Source of the DNA: Caulobacteraceae bacterium UBA5005
Lineage (GTDB): Bacteria; Pseudomonadota; Alphaproteobacteria; Caulobacterales; Caulobacteraceae
Direction of reading: 5' to 3'
Length of the DNA: 64,000 nucleotides
NCBI GenBank assembly: GCA_002398405.1
Contig: DGYN01000037.1
Span: forward strand, 9,569-73,568
The translations under genes and the position numbers were made by a program. The notes beneath the pieces were generated by a model that made no database searches, was not told the DNA's origin, and saw nothing but the letters and a program-made list of their open reading frames with translations. Shown here one piece after another: positions 9,878-18,397 of this stretch (its first letter is position 1; each line of letters begins with the position of its first letter).

Positions 9878-10171
9878 CTACACCGCACCCCAAAATCGTC
9901 GTTTCGCCGGCCGCTCCGCTTCCGCCACAACGGAGACGACGGATATCCAGGCGAGCGCGCTTTCGACGGCGGCGCGGACCTGCGGCTCGGTCCGTGGGCC
10001 GCGGATACGGACGGCCGCATTAACCGCTGCTTCGTTCTCCAGCCGCAGGCGGACGCGTTCGATAATTCCGGGAATATTCCGCTCGACTTCGAGGAGACAG
10101 GCGGCCGCCAGCGCCAGCACCGCGGAGGGCGGCGGCAAGGCTCCCAACGGCGCCTCTTGGTTATCAGGCAT
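9878..10171 (-). CDS. Small helical protein of unknown function
   Basis: 97 residues. A GGAGG stands 9 nt before the ATG at 10171, which favours this strand over the overlapping plus-strand frames. The protein has a hydrophobic N-terminal half (SAVLALAAACLLEVERNIPGII) and a second helix (ESALAWISVVSVVAEAE), perhaps peripheral membrane. The two segments around IIERVRLRLENEAAVNAAVRI look like part of an anti-parallel helical pair. It reads in the same direction as the XRE gene. No family recognised. Confidence 0.55.
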   Translation of the reverse strand: MPDNQEAPLGALPPPSAVLALAAACLLEVERNIPGIIERVRLRLENEAAVNAAVRIRGPRTEPQVRAAVESALAWISVVSVVAEAERPAKRRFWGAV

Positions 10172-10360
10172 TTATGGATACCTCCGGTTTACTTACCACT
10201 ACCCCAGGTTGAAAAGCTCTCACGACGGCCAAGCTTCGTCCAGACTAATTCAACGTAAACAAAGCTTTACTCTCTTCGGACGCGTCCCCCCCGCGTCATG
10301 GCCGATGCCGGTCTCTCGGCTCGAAGAAACGAGACCGGACTTTTTCGCACGGAGGCGGTC

Positions 10361-10537
10361 ATGACTATAGGAAGAGGCCGGCCGAGGCTGTGGACGCATG
10401 AGCGCCTGGCCAGGCTGGAGGAGCTGATCGCCGCCGGCGCCTCGTCGAAGGTGGCGGCGCGGGCCATGAGCGCGACGCCCGATGCGGTGCGCACCGCAGC
10501 CAGCCACTATGGCCTGAAGTTCAGAAGGCCGCGCTGA
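10361..10537 (+). CDS. Small GcrA-like HTH protein
   Basis: 58 residues, using the ATG at 10361 with GGAGG 5 nt upstream. The sequence WTHERLARLEELIAAGASSK, then a second helix and TPDAVRTAASHYGLKF, matches the N-terminal DNA-binding part of GcrA (W-T-x-E-R ... A-V-x-x-x-x-x-x-G-L). The C-terminal sigma70-binding part of full-length GcrA is absent, so it is a DNA-binding domain alone. Many alphaproteobacterial phages carry such short versions. It sits 2 nt before the next gene and is probably co-transcribed. Confidence 0.7.
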   Translation: MTIGRGRPRLWTHERLARLEELIAAGASSKVAARAMSATPDAVRTAASHYGLKFRRPR

Positions 10538-10539
10538 CG

Positions 10540-11061
10540 ATGGGAATCCGCGCTCAGAAAAAGGCCTCAAGCCGCGCCAACGCCCTACGTCGCGGCGAGG
10601 AGAACGCCCGCCGCCGCGGCGAAGCCCCGCCGGTGAAGAGGCCCAAGGTGGAGCAAGACGCCGACCCCGTGCGCGATGGCCTGATCTGGCTGATCCGCAA
10701 GGACAAGCTCACCCCTATCCGGCGGCACGCCGCCGCCCTCTACCGGGCGGCCTATCGCGAGCCGCAGGAGGGAGCGATGCGATCCTGCCTCAACGCCGAC
10801 CCCAGGGGATCGGGAATAGGGCGGCCGCCGGACTATAACGCCGGTAAGGTGGACGCGGCGCGCAGGCTGGCGGCGTTGCGGGCCGACGCCCTGGCGGGCC
10901 ACGAACAGATGATCGCCGTGATGGACGGCGTGTGCGGCGGCGGCCTCACGCTCCGAGAGATGTGTGGCGGCGAAGAGCGCGCGGCGGGCCGCCTGGAGGC
11001 AGTGCTGATGGTGGCCCTGGACCTGGTGGCGGCCTGGCAAGGGCGGAACCAGACTGTCTAG
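10540..11061 (+). CDS. DUF6456/RinA-like phage regulatory protein (tentative)
   Basis: 173 residues with a very basic N-terminus (RAQKKASSRANALRRGEENARRR) and a helical C-terminal domain. The spacing of a hydrophobic helix, RRHAAALYRAAY, then VMDGVCGGGLTLREMCGG and a final helix ending LVAAWQGRNQ resembles the DUF6456 and RinA-type families, in which a V-C-G-x-G-x-S/T-L segment forms an HTH. Family assignment is from memory of the pattern and is not certain. With the GcrA-like gene it looks like a phage late-gene control pair. It converges with the esterase gene by 4 nt. Confidence 0.6.
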   Translation: MGIRAQKKASSRANALRRGEENARRRGEAPPVKRPKVEQDADPVRDGLIWLIRKDKLTPIRRHAAALYRAAYREPQEGAMRSCLNADPRGSGIGRPPDYNAGKVDAARRLAALRADALAGHEQMIAVMDGVCGGGLTLREMCGGEERAAGRLEAVLMVALDLVAAWQGRNQTV

Positions 11062-12149
11062 GGGACCCGGGTTGCCGGGAAATCAACCCCGTTTTGACGC
11101 AGAACGACGCTCGGGGCCTTGGGGCCCGGTGCAAACGTAACCTCCGCATACAGGTGGCGGACAAAGAACCTGGTCTCGGTCTCCGCAACCAGTTCGACGG
11201 GCGCCGAACCTGTCAGGGTTCCGATCAGACGCGGGCCATCCCGAACGACCGTCGCGGTGCGGCCGTCCGCCAGACGGTAGACGCCGACGTAGCGATCGAG
11301 AACCGCCGGCGGGACCGAGATCGCGGCGCGGATCATGTTGGGGATCGGCAGGACGAAGGGAAAGCCCTTTGAGATCAATGGGATATAGGCGCTGGAGTGG
11401 TTCTCATCGGGATAGAAATCCTGCTGGACCACAAAAGTGGACCCAGGACCGGAGAGAGCTGGCCCGAACCTGTCAGATCCCAGGGTGACCTTGTCCGGTT
11501 CGGCGTAGCCCAGATAGACGCGCCGCCCCGCACCTTTGGGGGCCACAGCGCGAGCGCGTTCGACCAGGGTCTCATCCCAGCCGGTTATGGTGACGCTGCC
11601 GATGATGTAGCCGGAGAAGGTTTCGGGCCGTTCCACCAGGATGGTGGCGGCGAATAGCGCCCCGCCGGAGTGTCCGGCCAGGACCGCCCTCGTCGGGTCG
11701 ATAGGATAGCGCTGTTCCAGGAGGGGGCGCAGCTCCTTGACGAGGAAGGTTTCGAAGGCGGTTCCTCCACCGCCGAAGGTTCGCCCTTGTTGAGTGTATG
11801 ACTTGTGCAGAAGATCAGTGTTGCGAGGACCCAAATGGCGGCCTTCCGGATTGGCGTATCCGACCGAAACGACAAAGGCAGGGGCCATCCGCGTGCTGCC
11901 GACAAGTAACCTCGATACCGGCCCCGCGACGCCGAAGCCGCCGTCGACGGCGTAGACCGCAGGATATTTCTGCCCAGGCTGGAGGGGGATCGAGGGGCGG
12001 GTGACTTCGACCACGAAGTCGCGGCCGACGGCCTGGGAATGGACGATGAATTCGTCGGTCCTAAGCGCTACGGCCGGTTTTGGTTCGGAAATTTGGGCGG
12101 TGGCCGGGGAGGCGAGGGCGAGGGTGGCGAGCAAGATGAGGAGGCGCAT
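11058..12149 (-). CDS. Exported esterase, alpha/beta-hydrolase (enterochelin-esterase-like)
   Basis: 363 residues with a signal peptide (LLATLALASPATAQ). The putative-esterase fold is shown by the early YPAVYAVDGGFGV segment, the nucleophile elbow GHSGG, and the late histidine in DENHSSAYIP. A C-terminal small beta domain (VGVYRLADGRTATVVRDGPRL) resembles the extra domain found in several exported esterases. Likely a periplasmic carboxylesterase; substrate unknown. It and the next hydrolase gene point the same way with a 63-nt gap. Confidence 0.83.
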   Translation of the reverse strand: MRLLILLATLALASPATAQISEPKPAVALRTDEFIVHSQAVGRDFVVEVTRPSIPLQPGQKYPAVYAVDGGFGVAGPVSRLLVGSTRMAPAFVVSVGYANPEGRHLGPRNTDLLHKSYTQQGRTFGGGGTAFETFLVKELRPLLEQRYPIDPTRAVLAGHSGGALFAATILVERPETFSGYIIGSVTITGWDETLVERARAVAPKGAGRRVYLGYAEPDKVTLGSDRFGPALSGPGSTFVVQQDFYPDENHSSAYIPLISKGFPFVLPIPNMIRAAISVPPAVLDRYVGVYRLADGRTATVVRDGPRLIGTLTGSAPVELVAETETRFFVRHLYAEVTFAPGPKAPSVVLRQNGVDFPATRVP

Positions 12150-12212
12150 CGGGTTTCCTTGAAGCAGGGTTCAAGGAGAAGAGGCCGGCGCCAAAGCCTA
12201 GAGATGCAGAGC

Positions 12213-13490
12213 CTAGACCGATGTTCCGCGGCGGCGCGTTCTGGCCTGGGCGATGACCTCGCGAACGGCGTCGATGACGGCCTGGGGCTTGTCGTTCGGG
12301 ATGTTGTGGCCCGCGCCCGGGACTGTGCGGCGCTGACCGCGGGTCGACAGGGAGGCGAACTCGTCGTGGATCCGCGTCCAGACGGCGTATTGCATGCCGA
12401 CTTCCGCGGCGCTCAGGCCTGGCCGGGGAGCCTGATCGCGGGTCAGAACCACCAAGGGTAGACTATCGTATTTGCGCTGGGTGACGAGGTTCTGGGCGCT
12501 GGAGGAGGAGTCCAGGGCGGCGCTTTCCGAGCCAGGAGTCTCCAGCCGCGCCGGATCGTTTTCGCGACAATCGCGATAGGCGGCGGAGTCTTTGGACAGA
12601 AGTCCGCGCCTGGCGATATCCAGGCATGCGGCGGTGCGGTCGGGGCCGGCGTTGAGCCGCTGATCGCGGAGACGCGGCAGGACCGCCTCGAAACGCGCCT
12701 GCTGGAAGTCGCCGGAGGGGTCGACCAGCACCATGCCGGCGATGTCGTCGAACCGCCAGTTGGCGAAAAGGCGGATATTGAGGCTCGCGGCCGAGTGACC
12801 CACCAGGACATAGGGTCCGCGAATGCTCGCCGCCTTGAGAAGGGCGGCGAGGTCGCCGGCCACCGCGGCGGATTCGCGGGGTAGGGGCCCCGGGTCGGAA
12901 AAGCCGTACCCGGCCCGATCGTACGCGCAGACGCGGGTCGACCGGGAGAGTTCTTTATGGACCTTGGCCCAATCGGCCGCGCCGCCGCCGATGTCCGAGT
13001 CGAGGATGACCGTCGGGGCGCCCTTGCCCAGGCAATAAAGGTTCATCCAGCGGCCATCCGGCAGGGCGACGAGACGTTGGGGCTTTGCGTAGGGGTCGCC
13101 CTTGGCGGTGAATTTAGGAGGGCCGCCGCGCCCGACGTTCAGGCGGGCTGTCTTACCACCCTCGCTCCAGGAGCCGCGCCATTGCTTCGTCGCGCTGTCC
13201 CATTGGCCGACAAACAGGGCCTCGATCGCCGGGACCACAAACGAGAGGCGTCCGTTGACCACCGAAATGTTGCGAACGGGCCAGGCCGCGTCCCCCCTGG
13301 CGGCAAGCCCGTGGTAGGTTCCGTCGACGGTATGATGGAGGGTGAGGCTCAAGGCGTCAAAGCCAGCGGTCTTTTGTGCGCTGCGCCAGTAACCGGAGGC
13401 GGTCGGTTCAGCCGGCTGGGCGTGGCTGAAGGTCGCAAGCGCGACCATGGCGCATGCAAGTGCTACAATCTGAGCAGCCCTAAGCCCCAT
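12213..13490 (-). CDS. Exported alpha/beta-hydrolase
   Basis: 425 residues with a signal peptide (ALACAMVALATFSHA). The first 130 residues form a beta-rich region (LSLTLHHTVDGTYHGLAARG), and the hydrolase domain starts near 140 (VALPDGRWMNLYCLGKG). Catalytic elements: oxyanion region VILDSDIGGG, nucleophile GHSAAS, acid region LVDPSGD, and histidine in VPGAGHNIPNDKP. The fusion of an N-terminal lipocalin-like region to the hydrolase is typical of some Caulobacterales exported enzymes. Substrate unknown. Confidence 0.82.
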   Translation of the reverse strand: MGLRAAQIVALACAMVALATFSHAQPAEPTASGYWRSAQKTAGFDALSLTLHHTVDGTYHGLAARGDAAWPVRNISVVNGRLSFVVPAIEALFVGQWDSATKQWRGSWSEGGKTARLNVGRGGPPKFTAKGDPYAKPQRLVALPDGRWMNLYCLGKGAPTVILDSDIGGGAADWAKVHKELSRSTRVCAYDRAGYGFSDPGPLPRESAAVAGDLAALLKAASIRGPYVLVGHSAASLNIRLFANWRFDDIAGMVLVDPSGDFQQARFEAVLPRLRDQRLNAGPDRTAACLDIARRGLLSKDSAAYRDCRENDPARLETPGSESAALDSSSSAQNLVTQRKYDSLPLVVLTRDQAPRPGLSAAEVGMQYAVWTRIHDEFASLSTRGQRRTVPGAGHNIPNDKPQAVIDAVREVIAQARTRRRGTSV

Positions 13491-13672
13491 GCCCTTCCGC
13501 CCTCATCAAATCCCGAAAGCCGCAGCCCCAGCTTGGCCGCCGACTCGTAAGACAGTGTCACGCTAAAGCGCGACCGTGACGAAAGCTGGGCAAAAAGAAC
13601 GACTCGCCACGGATGCAACCCACGGGGTGACTCAACGGTTGGTTTGCAACGAGGCTATTGTTGGAGTGTTTG

Positions 13673-13999
13673 ATGGCCGGCTTTCGAGTATTCATGAAGC
13701 CGGGGGGCTGGCGGGTGACGGACGGCGTGTGTGAGCACGGTCCTTATCCCACTTATGAGCAGGCGGTGCGATCCGCCGACAATCTCAATCTGCAGACCTT
13801 CCCGGCAGAGGAGCGAAGTTTCGCGCCGTCTAGGGCGGCCGATTTGACGCCAAAGGTTTGGCGGGCGCGCAAGGAGCAGCCAGCCGCCGAACTTTCTGAC
13901 GAAGAGAGAGCCGCCCAAGCGGCGATCGAGCGGGCGCGCGTGCAGAGCACCGATTCGCCGGCGGAAGCTTCGGCCAGCCTAGGCGGCGGCGTGGTCTAG
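13673..13999 (+). CDS. Small hypothetical protein
   Basis: 108 residues from the ATG at 13673, which has GGAG 6 nt upstream. The N-terminus FRVFMKPGGWRVTDGVCEHGPYPTYEQAVRSAD resembles the small DUF2188-like beta-alpha fold (a short strand-loop-helix with an aromatic G-W). The C-terminal half is charged and probably disordered. A minus-strand frame overlaps it but lacks a ribosome site. Confidence 0.55.
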   Translation: MAGFRVFMKPGGWRVTDGVCEHGPYPTYEQAVRSADNLNLQTFPAEERSFAPSRAADLTPKVWRARKEQPAAELSDEERAAQAAIERARVQSTDSPAEASASLGGGVV

Positions 14000-14116
14000 A
14001 AAGGCCGCCTGCGACATCTCAGCACTTATTTAACCGCGCTTGCTCGCCAAGGATTCATGACTCCGAGGCATCATGCCTCCATTCAGCGGGCCTCGGGTGG
14101 CTCGCGCAGAACTGGA

Positions 14117-14299
14117 ATGGTGACGGTCGTGACCCTGGCTGGCGTTGAGATTTCGGAACAGCTTTTGGCGGCGGGGGGTGTCGCGCTTCTGATCGCGGGT
14201 CAATGCCTGCGAAACGCCCTTTGGGAAAACGGCCATGCCTGGTTCGGCGGCAAGGCGCCTGAGCTGAAGCCTGCCTATGGGGTGGCTGCTAGGGCCTAG
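14117..14299 (+). CDS. Possible small membrane-associated protein
   Basis: 60 residues from the second in-frame ATG (MVTVVTLAGVEI). One hydrophobic segment (LLAAGGVALLIAGQCL) could span the membrane once, followed by a short polar tail. No clear ribosome site and no family recognised, so coding status is doubtful. Confidence 0.3.
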   Translation: MVTVVTLAGVEISEQLLAAGGVALLIAGQCLRNALWENGHAWFGGKAPELKPAYGVAARA

Positions 14300-14371
14300 G
14301 TCGGTTTTCGTCCGTAAAGGATTTACCTATTTGCGGCAGAGTCTCTCCAATCCTTGGTCTGGAGACTAGTC

Positions 14372-14653
14372 ATGGCGTCCGCGTTTCCCGGCTCTGAGCG
14401 GTGTTCAATCTGCAACGAGCTGCTTACCGATCCCGCTGATCACATGGGTGTTGGACGGATCACAGACGACCATTCCGATCCCCTGCACGCCCACAACCAC
14501 GCGCATTTCCACCGCACCTGCCTGGCGGTCTGGCCAAGGTTGTCAGGCCTGATAGAAGATCTTGAACGCCTAAACGCCGAAGCGCGCGGCGAGGATGACA
14601 AGATCTACCGAACGGTCATGGATCTGGTGACGCTGAGGGCGAAGGCGGCCTGA
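14372..14653 (+). CDS. Small protein with RING-like cysteine/histidine pattern
   Basis: 93 residues from the ATG at 14372, which has GGAG 7 nt upstream. The N-terminal half has CSICNELL, then a histidine-rich stretch (HAHNHAHFHRTC) and AVW, a C-x2-C ... H-x-x-C layout that resembles a degenerate zinc-binding RING or treble-clef finger. The rest is helical. Probably a zinc-binding cytoplasmic protein; bacterial genomes hold many such small proteins of unknown role. Confidence 0.5.
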   Translation: MASAFPGSERCSICNELLTDPADHMGVGRITDDHSDPLHAHNHAHFHRTCLAVWPRLSGLIEDLERLNAEARGEDDKIYRTVMDLVTLRAKAA

Positions 14654-14657
14654 GACC

Positions 14658-14888
14658 CTAACGGTCTTCTCCAAACCCTGCGCCAAAATGCAGGCGGCCG
14701 ATCAGGACGCCGCCTTTCGCATGCACGTGAACTTCCGCTGCGCTTCCATAGCTGACGATCCGGGCGCCGAGCTCACGCGCCTTGCGCTCGGCCTTGGCGC
14801 CGGAGAGGAAAAACATCGGCGTTCCGGCGAACGGACTGTCGACGCACCAGCCGCCGGGCACGGGATCGACCGTTATGATCTGAACCAT
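14658..14888 (-). CDS. Small DUF2188-like hypothetical protein
   Basis: 76 residues; the pattern IITVDPVPGGWCVDSPFAG, a helix with AKAERKARELGARI, and AEVHVHAKGG is the strand-strand-helix-strand order of small DUF2188-type proteins. AAGGCGG precedes the ATG. It converges tail to tail with the RING-like gene (4-nt gap). Its upstream side faces the hybrid kinase gene. Confidence 0.5.
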   Translation of the reverse strand: MVQIITVDPVPGGWCVDSPFAGTPMFFLSGAKAERKARELGARIVSYGSAAEVHVHAKGGVLIGRLHFGAGFGEDR

Positions 14889-15096
14889 TGGGGCCGCCTT
14901 TTCTTGAAGCGCTCCCCCCTCTCCTACGAATCTAGCACCGCGTTGGATAAGGCAAAGTGACGATATTGCGATAATGCCGTGTTTGCCGAGAATCCAGGTT
15001 TCTTAGTCTGCGAAAGAGTCGCAGGCCGCCTTAACCAAGGCTTTGTGTTTCCAACGTAATTCTTAGGCATCGGGCGCGCGCGGGAGAGGAATCGCG

Positions 15097-18000
15097 TTGG
15101 TTGGCAAGGATGTGCAGGGCGAGGGCGCAGCGCCCTTTGGATTGGAGGCGATGGCGCCTGCGTTCAGCCGGGCGACGCGCCTGGCAAAGGCCTTGTTCGG
15201 AGCCTTCGACGCCAGCATCATTCTGTTCGACGGCGACGAGGTCTGGCGCAGCCGCGATTGCGAAACCCTGTCACGAACCCGTGCGCCGGTCGCTGACCGG
15301 GTCGTGACCGAGGGGATTCCCCTGTGGTTCGAGGACATGACCACCGACCCAAGCCTGGGTCACCTTCCGGGCGGCATGGGCCTCAAATTCTTCGCCGGCG
15401 CGCCAATCCACCTCTCAAGTGGGAACACCCGCGGCATTCTCTGCGTGGTGGACTTCGAGTCGAGGCCGTTCGACGCGATGTTGCTGGCCCGCCTGAAGGA
15501 TATCGCCGATGGCGTGGCCGACGACTGCGACCGGATGCGTGCGATCCGCGCGGAACATGAAAGCGCGGCCGAAGCCAGACAGGCCTCAGAGGTGATGAGC
15601 GCCTTCATCCAGACCCTGCCCATGGGCATCGTGATGACCGACCGCGAGATGCGGGTCATCAAGTCGAGCCCGACCTGGGCGGCCTTCTTCGGCAAGACCG
15701 AGGCCGAGGTATTCGGCAAGACGATCTATGAGGTCTCTCCCTTCATCGAGAGACACAGGGAGATCCATCAGCGCATCCTGGCGGGCGAAAGTCACGAGGA
15801 GCCCAGGCAACCGGTGATGCTGGATGGCAAACCCAACTGGCTGCAAATTCACATGATGCCCTGGCGTGATCGCGACGGTGCGGTCGGCGGCATGATGGTG
15901 ACGACCCACAACATCACCCCGCTGGTTGAGGCTATCGACAATGCTGAACGCTCTGAACAGCGGCTGAAGATGGCGATCCAAATCGCCGACTTGAATATCT
16001 GGGAACTCGACTACCAGAAACAGACGCTGGAATATGTCGGCGATCACGGCCGGTTCTTCGAAGAGCGGCCCACCTATCAGGCGATGATGGGGGGCAACCT
16101 CCTGCATCCGGAAGACCAGGCGCGCGCCAGCGCGAGAATGGCGCGGAGGCTGGCGGGCGAACGGTTCGCCCCGGGCGATCATTTCGAGACTCGCCTCAAT
16201 CGCGCCGACGGCAAAGAGGTGTGGACCTCGCTGGCTGTCGAACCGGTGCTCGACGAGAGCGGCGCGATGAAGAAGGTGATTGGGGTGATGCAGAACATCA
16301 CCAGCCGCAAGCAAGCCGAACTCCGGGTCCAGCAGGCCTTGGACCAGGCGAACCTCAGCGCCGCCGAGGCCAGGACCGCCGAACAGGTACTTTCGTCCTT
16401 CGTAGACACCATTCCCGTCTCGATCATCATGACCGACGGCGAGATGAACATCCTGAAGGCCAGTCCTCACTGGGCGCGGGCTCTGGGCAGGACCGCCGAG
16501 GAGATCGTCGGCAAGTCACTCTACGATATCGCGCCGCGTTTGGCGCAGTTCAAGAGCGGCCACCGGCGCGCCCTTAACGGCGAGCGGATCAAGGACGCGC
16601 GGCTCAGGATCGAACGGGCTGACGGAGATGTCATGTGGCTGGAAACCGACATCATGCCGTGGCGCGAGACCTCGGGCGAAATCGGAGGCGTCCTGATTTG
16701 CGCCCACAATGTCACCGACATGGTGGAGGCGCTGGATAAGGTCGAGCGGTCCGAGCGCCGTTTGAAGCTAGCGATCCAGCTGGCCGATCTGCACGTCTGG
16801 GAAGTCGATTTTAAACAGAAAACCCTCGACAAAGTCGGTGAGGACACGTTCTTCGAAAAGCCTATCACTTACGAGGATGTCGCCGAGGATTTCTTCTGTT
16901 CGGTGCTGCCAGAAGATCGGCCGCTCGCCATGGCGAGCCTTGAGCGCCGCCGGGCCGGAAACGTCCAGGATCGCCTGGTTTGCCGCGCCAACCGCACCGA
17001 CGGCAAAGAAATCTGGATGTCTTCGGCGGCCGAGGTGTTCAAGGGCAAGGACGGGAATACCGAGCGGGTGGTCGGGGTCTTCCAGAACATCACTTCGATG
17101 AAGCGCGCCGAGCGCGCGGCGGTCGAGGCGAGGGACGCGGCCGAGGCCGCCAACCGCTCGAAATCTGAGTTCCTGGCCAATATGAGCCACGAGATCCGCA
17201 CACCGTTGAACGGGGTCCTGGGCATGACTCAGGTCATCGAACAGGATGAGCTTTCCGAGACCCAGCGCGAGCGCGTGCGGGTGGTTCGCGAAAGCGGCAC
17301 GGCGCTGCTGGCCATCCTTAACGACGTGCTGGATCTTTCGAAAATCCAGGCCGGCAAGCTCGAGCTTTCTCCGGCGCCCTTTGACATGGCCGAACTGGCG
17401 CCGGTGGTCGCCGCGGCTTTCGAGGGGTCGGCGGCGAGCAAGGACATTGCGCTGGACCTGGAGATCGATGAGAGCGCGACGGGCGTCTGGGTGGGCGATG
17501 TTCTCCGCCTGCGTCAGGTCCTTTCCAATCTGCTGTCCAACGGCCTGAAGTTCACCGCTCAGGGGCGAGTCGTGCTTTCGGTGCGCCGGGAGCGGAGCAA
17601 GATGCGGTTTTCGATCAGCGACACCGGGATCGGTATCGACGCTGACAAGGTTCCGCAGCTGTTCGAAAAGTTCGCCCAGGAAGACGCGTCGACGACGCGC
17701 CGTTATGGCGGCACGGGCCTGGGCCTTTCGATCTGCCGGGAGCTCGTCGAACTGATGGGAGGAACCATCGAAGTCGAAAGCGAGAAGGGCGTCGGCAGCA
17801 CATTTTCAGTCCTGCTGCCCTTGAAACGGGGCAAGGCCAAGGCGCTGCCCGCGCCGCGGGCCGCACCCGAGGGGCAGCGCATCTCTTCCGACCGGGCGAT
17901 CCGTATCCTGGCCGCGGAAGACAACCTGACCAATCAGCTGGTGCTACGCTCGCTGCTTGCCCCGCTCGGTGTCGAGCTGACCATCGCGGGCAATGGCCGG

Positions 18001-18306
18001 GCGGCGGTCGAGAGCTTCCGAAGCGGTGACTTCGATATCGTGCTGATGGACATCCAGATGCCGGACATGAACGGCGTTGAGGCGACCCAGATCATCCGCG
18101 ACCTGGAAAAGGCGGAAGGGCGCTCCCGCACGCCCGTGCTGGCCCTTTCGGCCAATGTCATGACCCATCAGATCAGCGAATACGAGGCGGCCGGCATGGA
18201 TGGCTGCATCGCCAAGCCGATTGAGGTCAGCAAACTCTATCAGGCGATTGATGAGGCCCTGGTCACGGCGTCGCCAGGGCAGAGCGCGGCGGCTAACGCG
18301 GCATAA
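15097..18306 (+). CDS. Hybrid sensor histidine kinase: GAF, four PAS, HisKA, HATPase, receiver
   Basis: 1069 residues from a TTG start with GGAGAGGA about 7 nt upstream; the first ATG would cut into the GAF domain. Order: GAF (about 15-160), PAS1 (165-280), PAS2 (285-415), PAS3 (430-540), PAS4 (545-675), HisKA with H698 in MSHEIRTPLNG, HATPase with N box LLSNGLKF and GTGLGLSICREL, then a receiver with D985 in LMDIQMPDMNG. No transmembrane segment, so it senses cytoplasmic signals. PAS1-PAS2 and PAS3-PAS4 are a tandem duplication. No partner regulator is adjacent. Signal unknown. Confidence 0.93.
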   Translation: MVGKDVQGEGAAPFGLEAMAPAFSRATRLAKALFGAFDASIILFDGDEVWRSRDCETLSRTRAPVADRVVTEGIPLWFEDMTTDPSLGHLPGGMGLKFFAGAPIHLSSGNTRGILCVVDFESRPFDAMLLARLKDIADGVADDCDRMRAIRAEHESAAEARQASEVMSAFIQTLPMGIVMTDREMRVIKSSPTWAAFFGKTEAEVFGKTIYEVSPFIERHREIHQRILAGESHEEPRQPVMLDGKPNWLQIHMMPWRDRDGAVGGMMVTTHNITPLVEAIDNAERSEQRLKMAIQIADLNIWELDYQKQTLEYVGDHGRFFEERPTYQAMMGGNLLHPEDQARASARMARRLAGERFAPGDHFETRLNRADGKEVWTSLAVEPVLDESGAMKKVIGVMQNITSRKQAELRVQQALDQANLSAAEARTAEQVLSSFVDTIPVSIIMTDGEMNILKASPHWARALGRTAEEIVGKSLYDIAPRLAQFKSGHRRALNGERIKDARLRIERADGDVMWLETDIMPWRETSGEIGGVLICAHNVTDMVEALDKVERSERRLKLAIQLADLHVWEVDFKQKTLDKVGEDTFFEKPITYEDVAEDFFCSVLPEDRPLAMASLERRRAGNVQDRLVCRANRTDGKEIWMSSAAEVFKGKDGNTERVVGVFQNITSMKRAERAAVEARDAAEAANRSKSEFLANMSHEIRTPLNGVLGMTQVIEQDELSETQRERVRVVRESGTALLAILNDVLDLSKIQAGKLELSPAPFDMAELAPVVAAAFEGSAASKDIALDLEIDESATGVWVGDVLRLRQVLSNLLSNGLKFTAQGRVVLSVRRERSKMRFSISDTGIGIDADKVPQLFEKFAQEDASTTRRYGGTGLGLSICRELVELMGGTIEVESEKGVGSTFSVLLPLKRGKAKALPAPRAAPEGQRISSDRAIRILAAEDNLTNQLVLRSLLAPLGVELTIAGNGRAAVESFRSGDFDIVLMDIQMPDMNGVEATQIIRDLEKAEGRSRTPVLALSANVMTHQISEYEAAGMDGCIAKPIEVSKLYQAIDEALVTASPGQSAAANAA

Positions 18307-18354
18307 GTTTTATAGGTGGCGGCAGGTCCAAAGGGGGGCTGGTTGACAGAGTGT

Positions 18355-18371
18355 ACTTTCTGACAGAAAGT
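18355..18371 (+). promoter_or_regulatory. 17-bp perfect palindrome, candidate operator
   Basis: ACTTTCTGACAGAAAGT is a perfect 8-1-8 palindrome 26 nt before the hydrolase start. A TTGACA (-35-like) lies just upstream at 18343-18348, so a protein bound here would block the promoter. The winged-helix regulator encoded at the end of this operon (20322-20615) is the natural candidate ligand, giving negative autoregulation. I saw no second copy in the window. Confidence 0.65.
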
Positions 18372-18397
18372 GCTTTCCTCAAAACGGAGGGTGCGTG

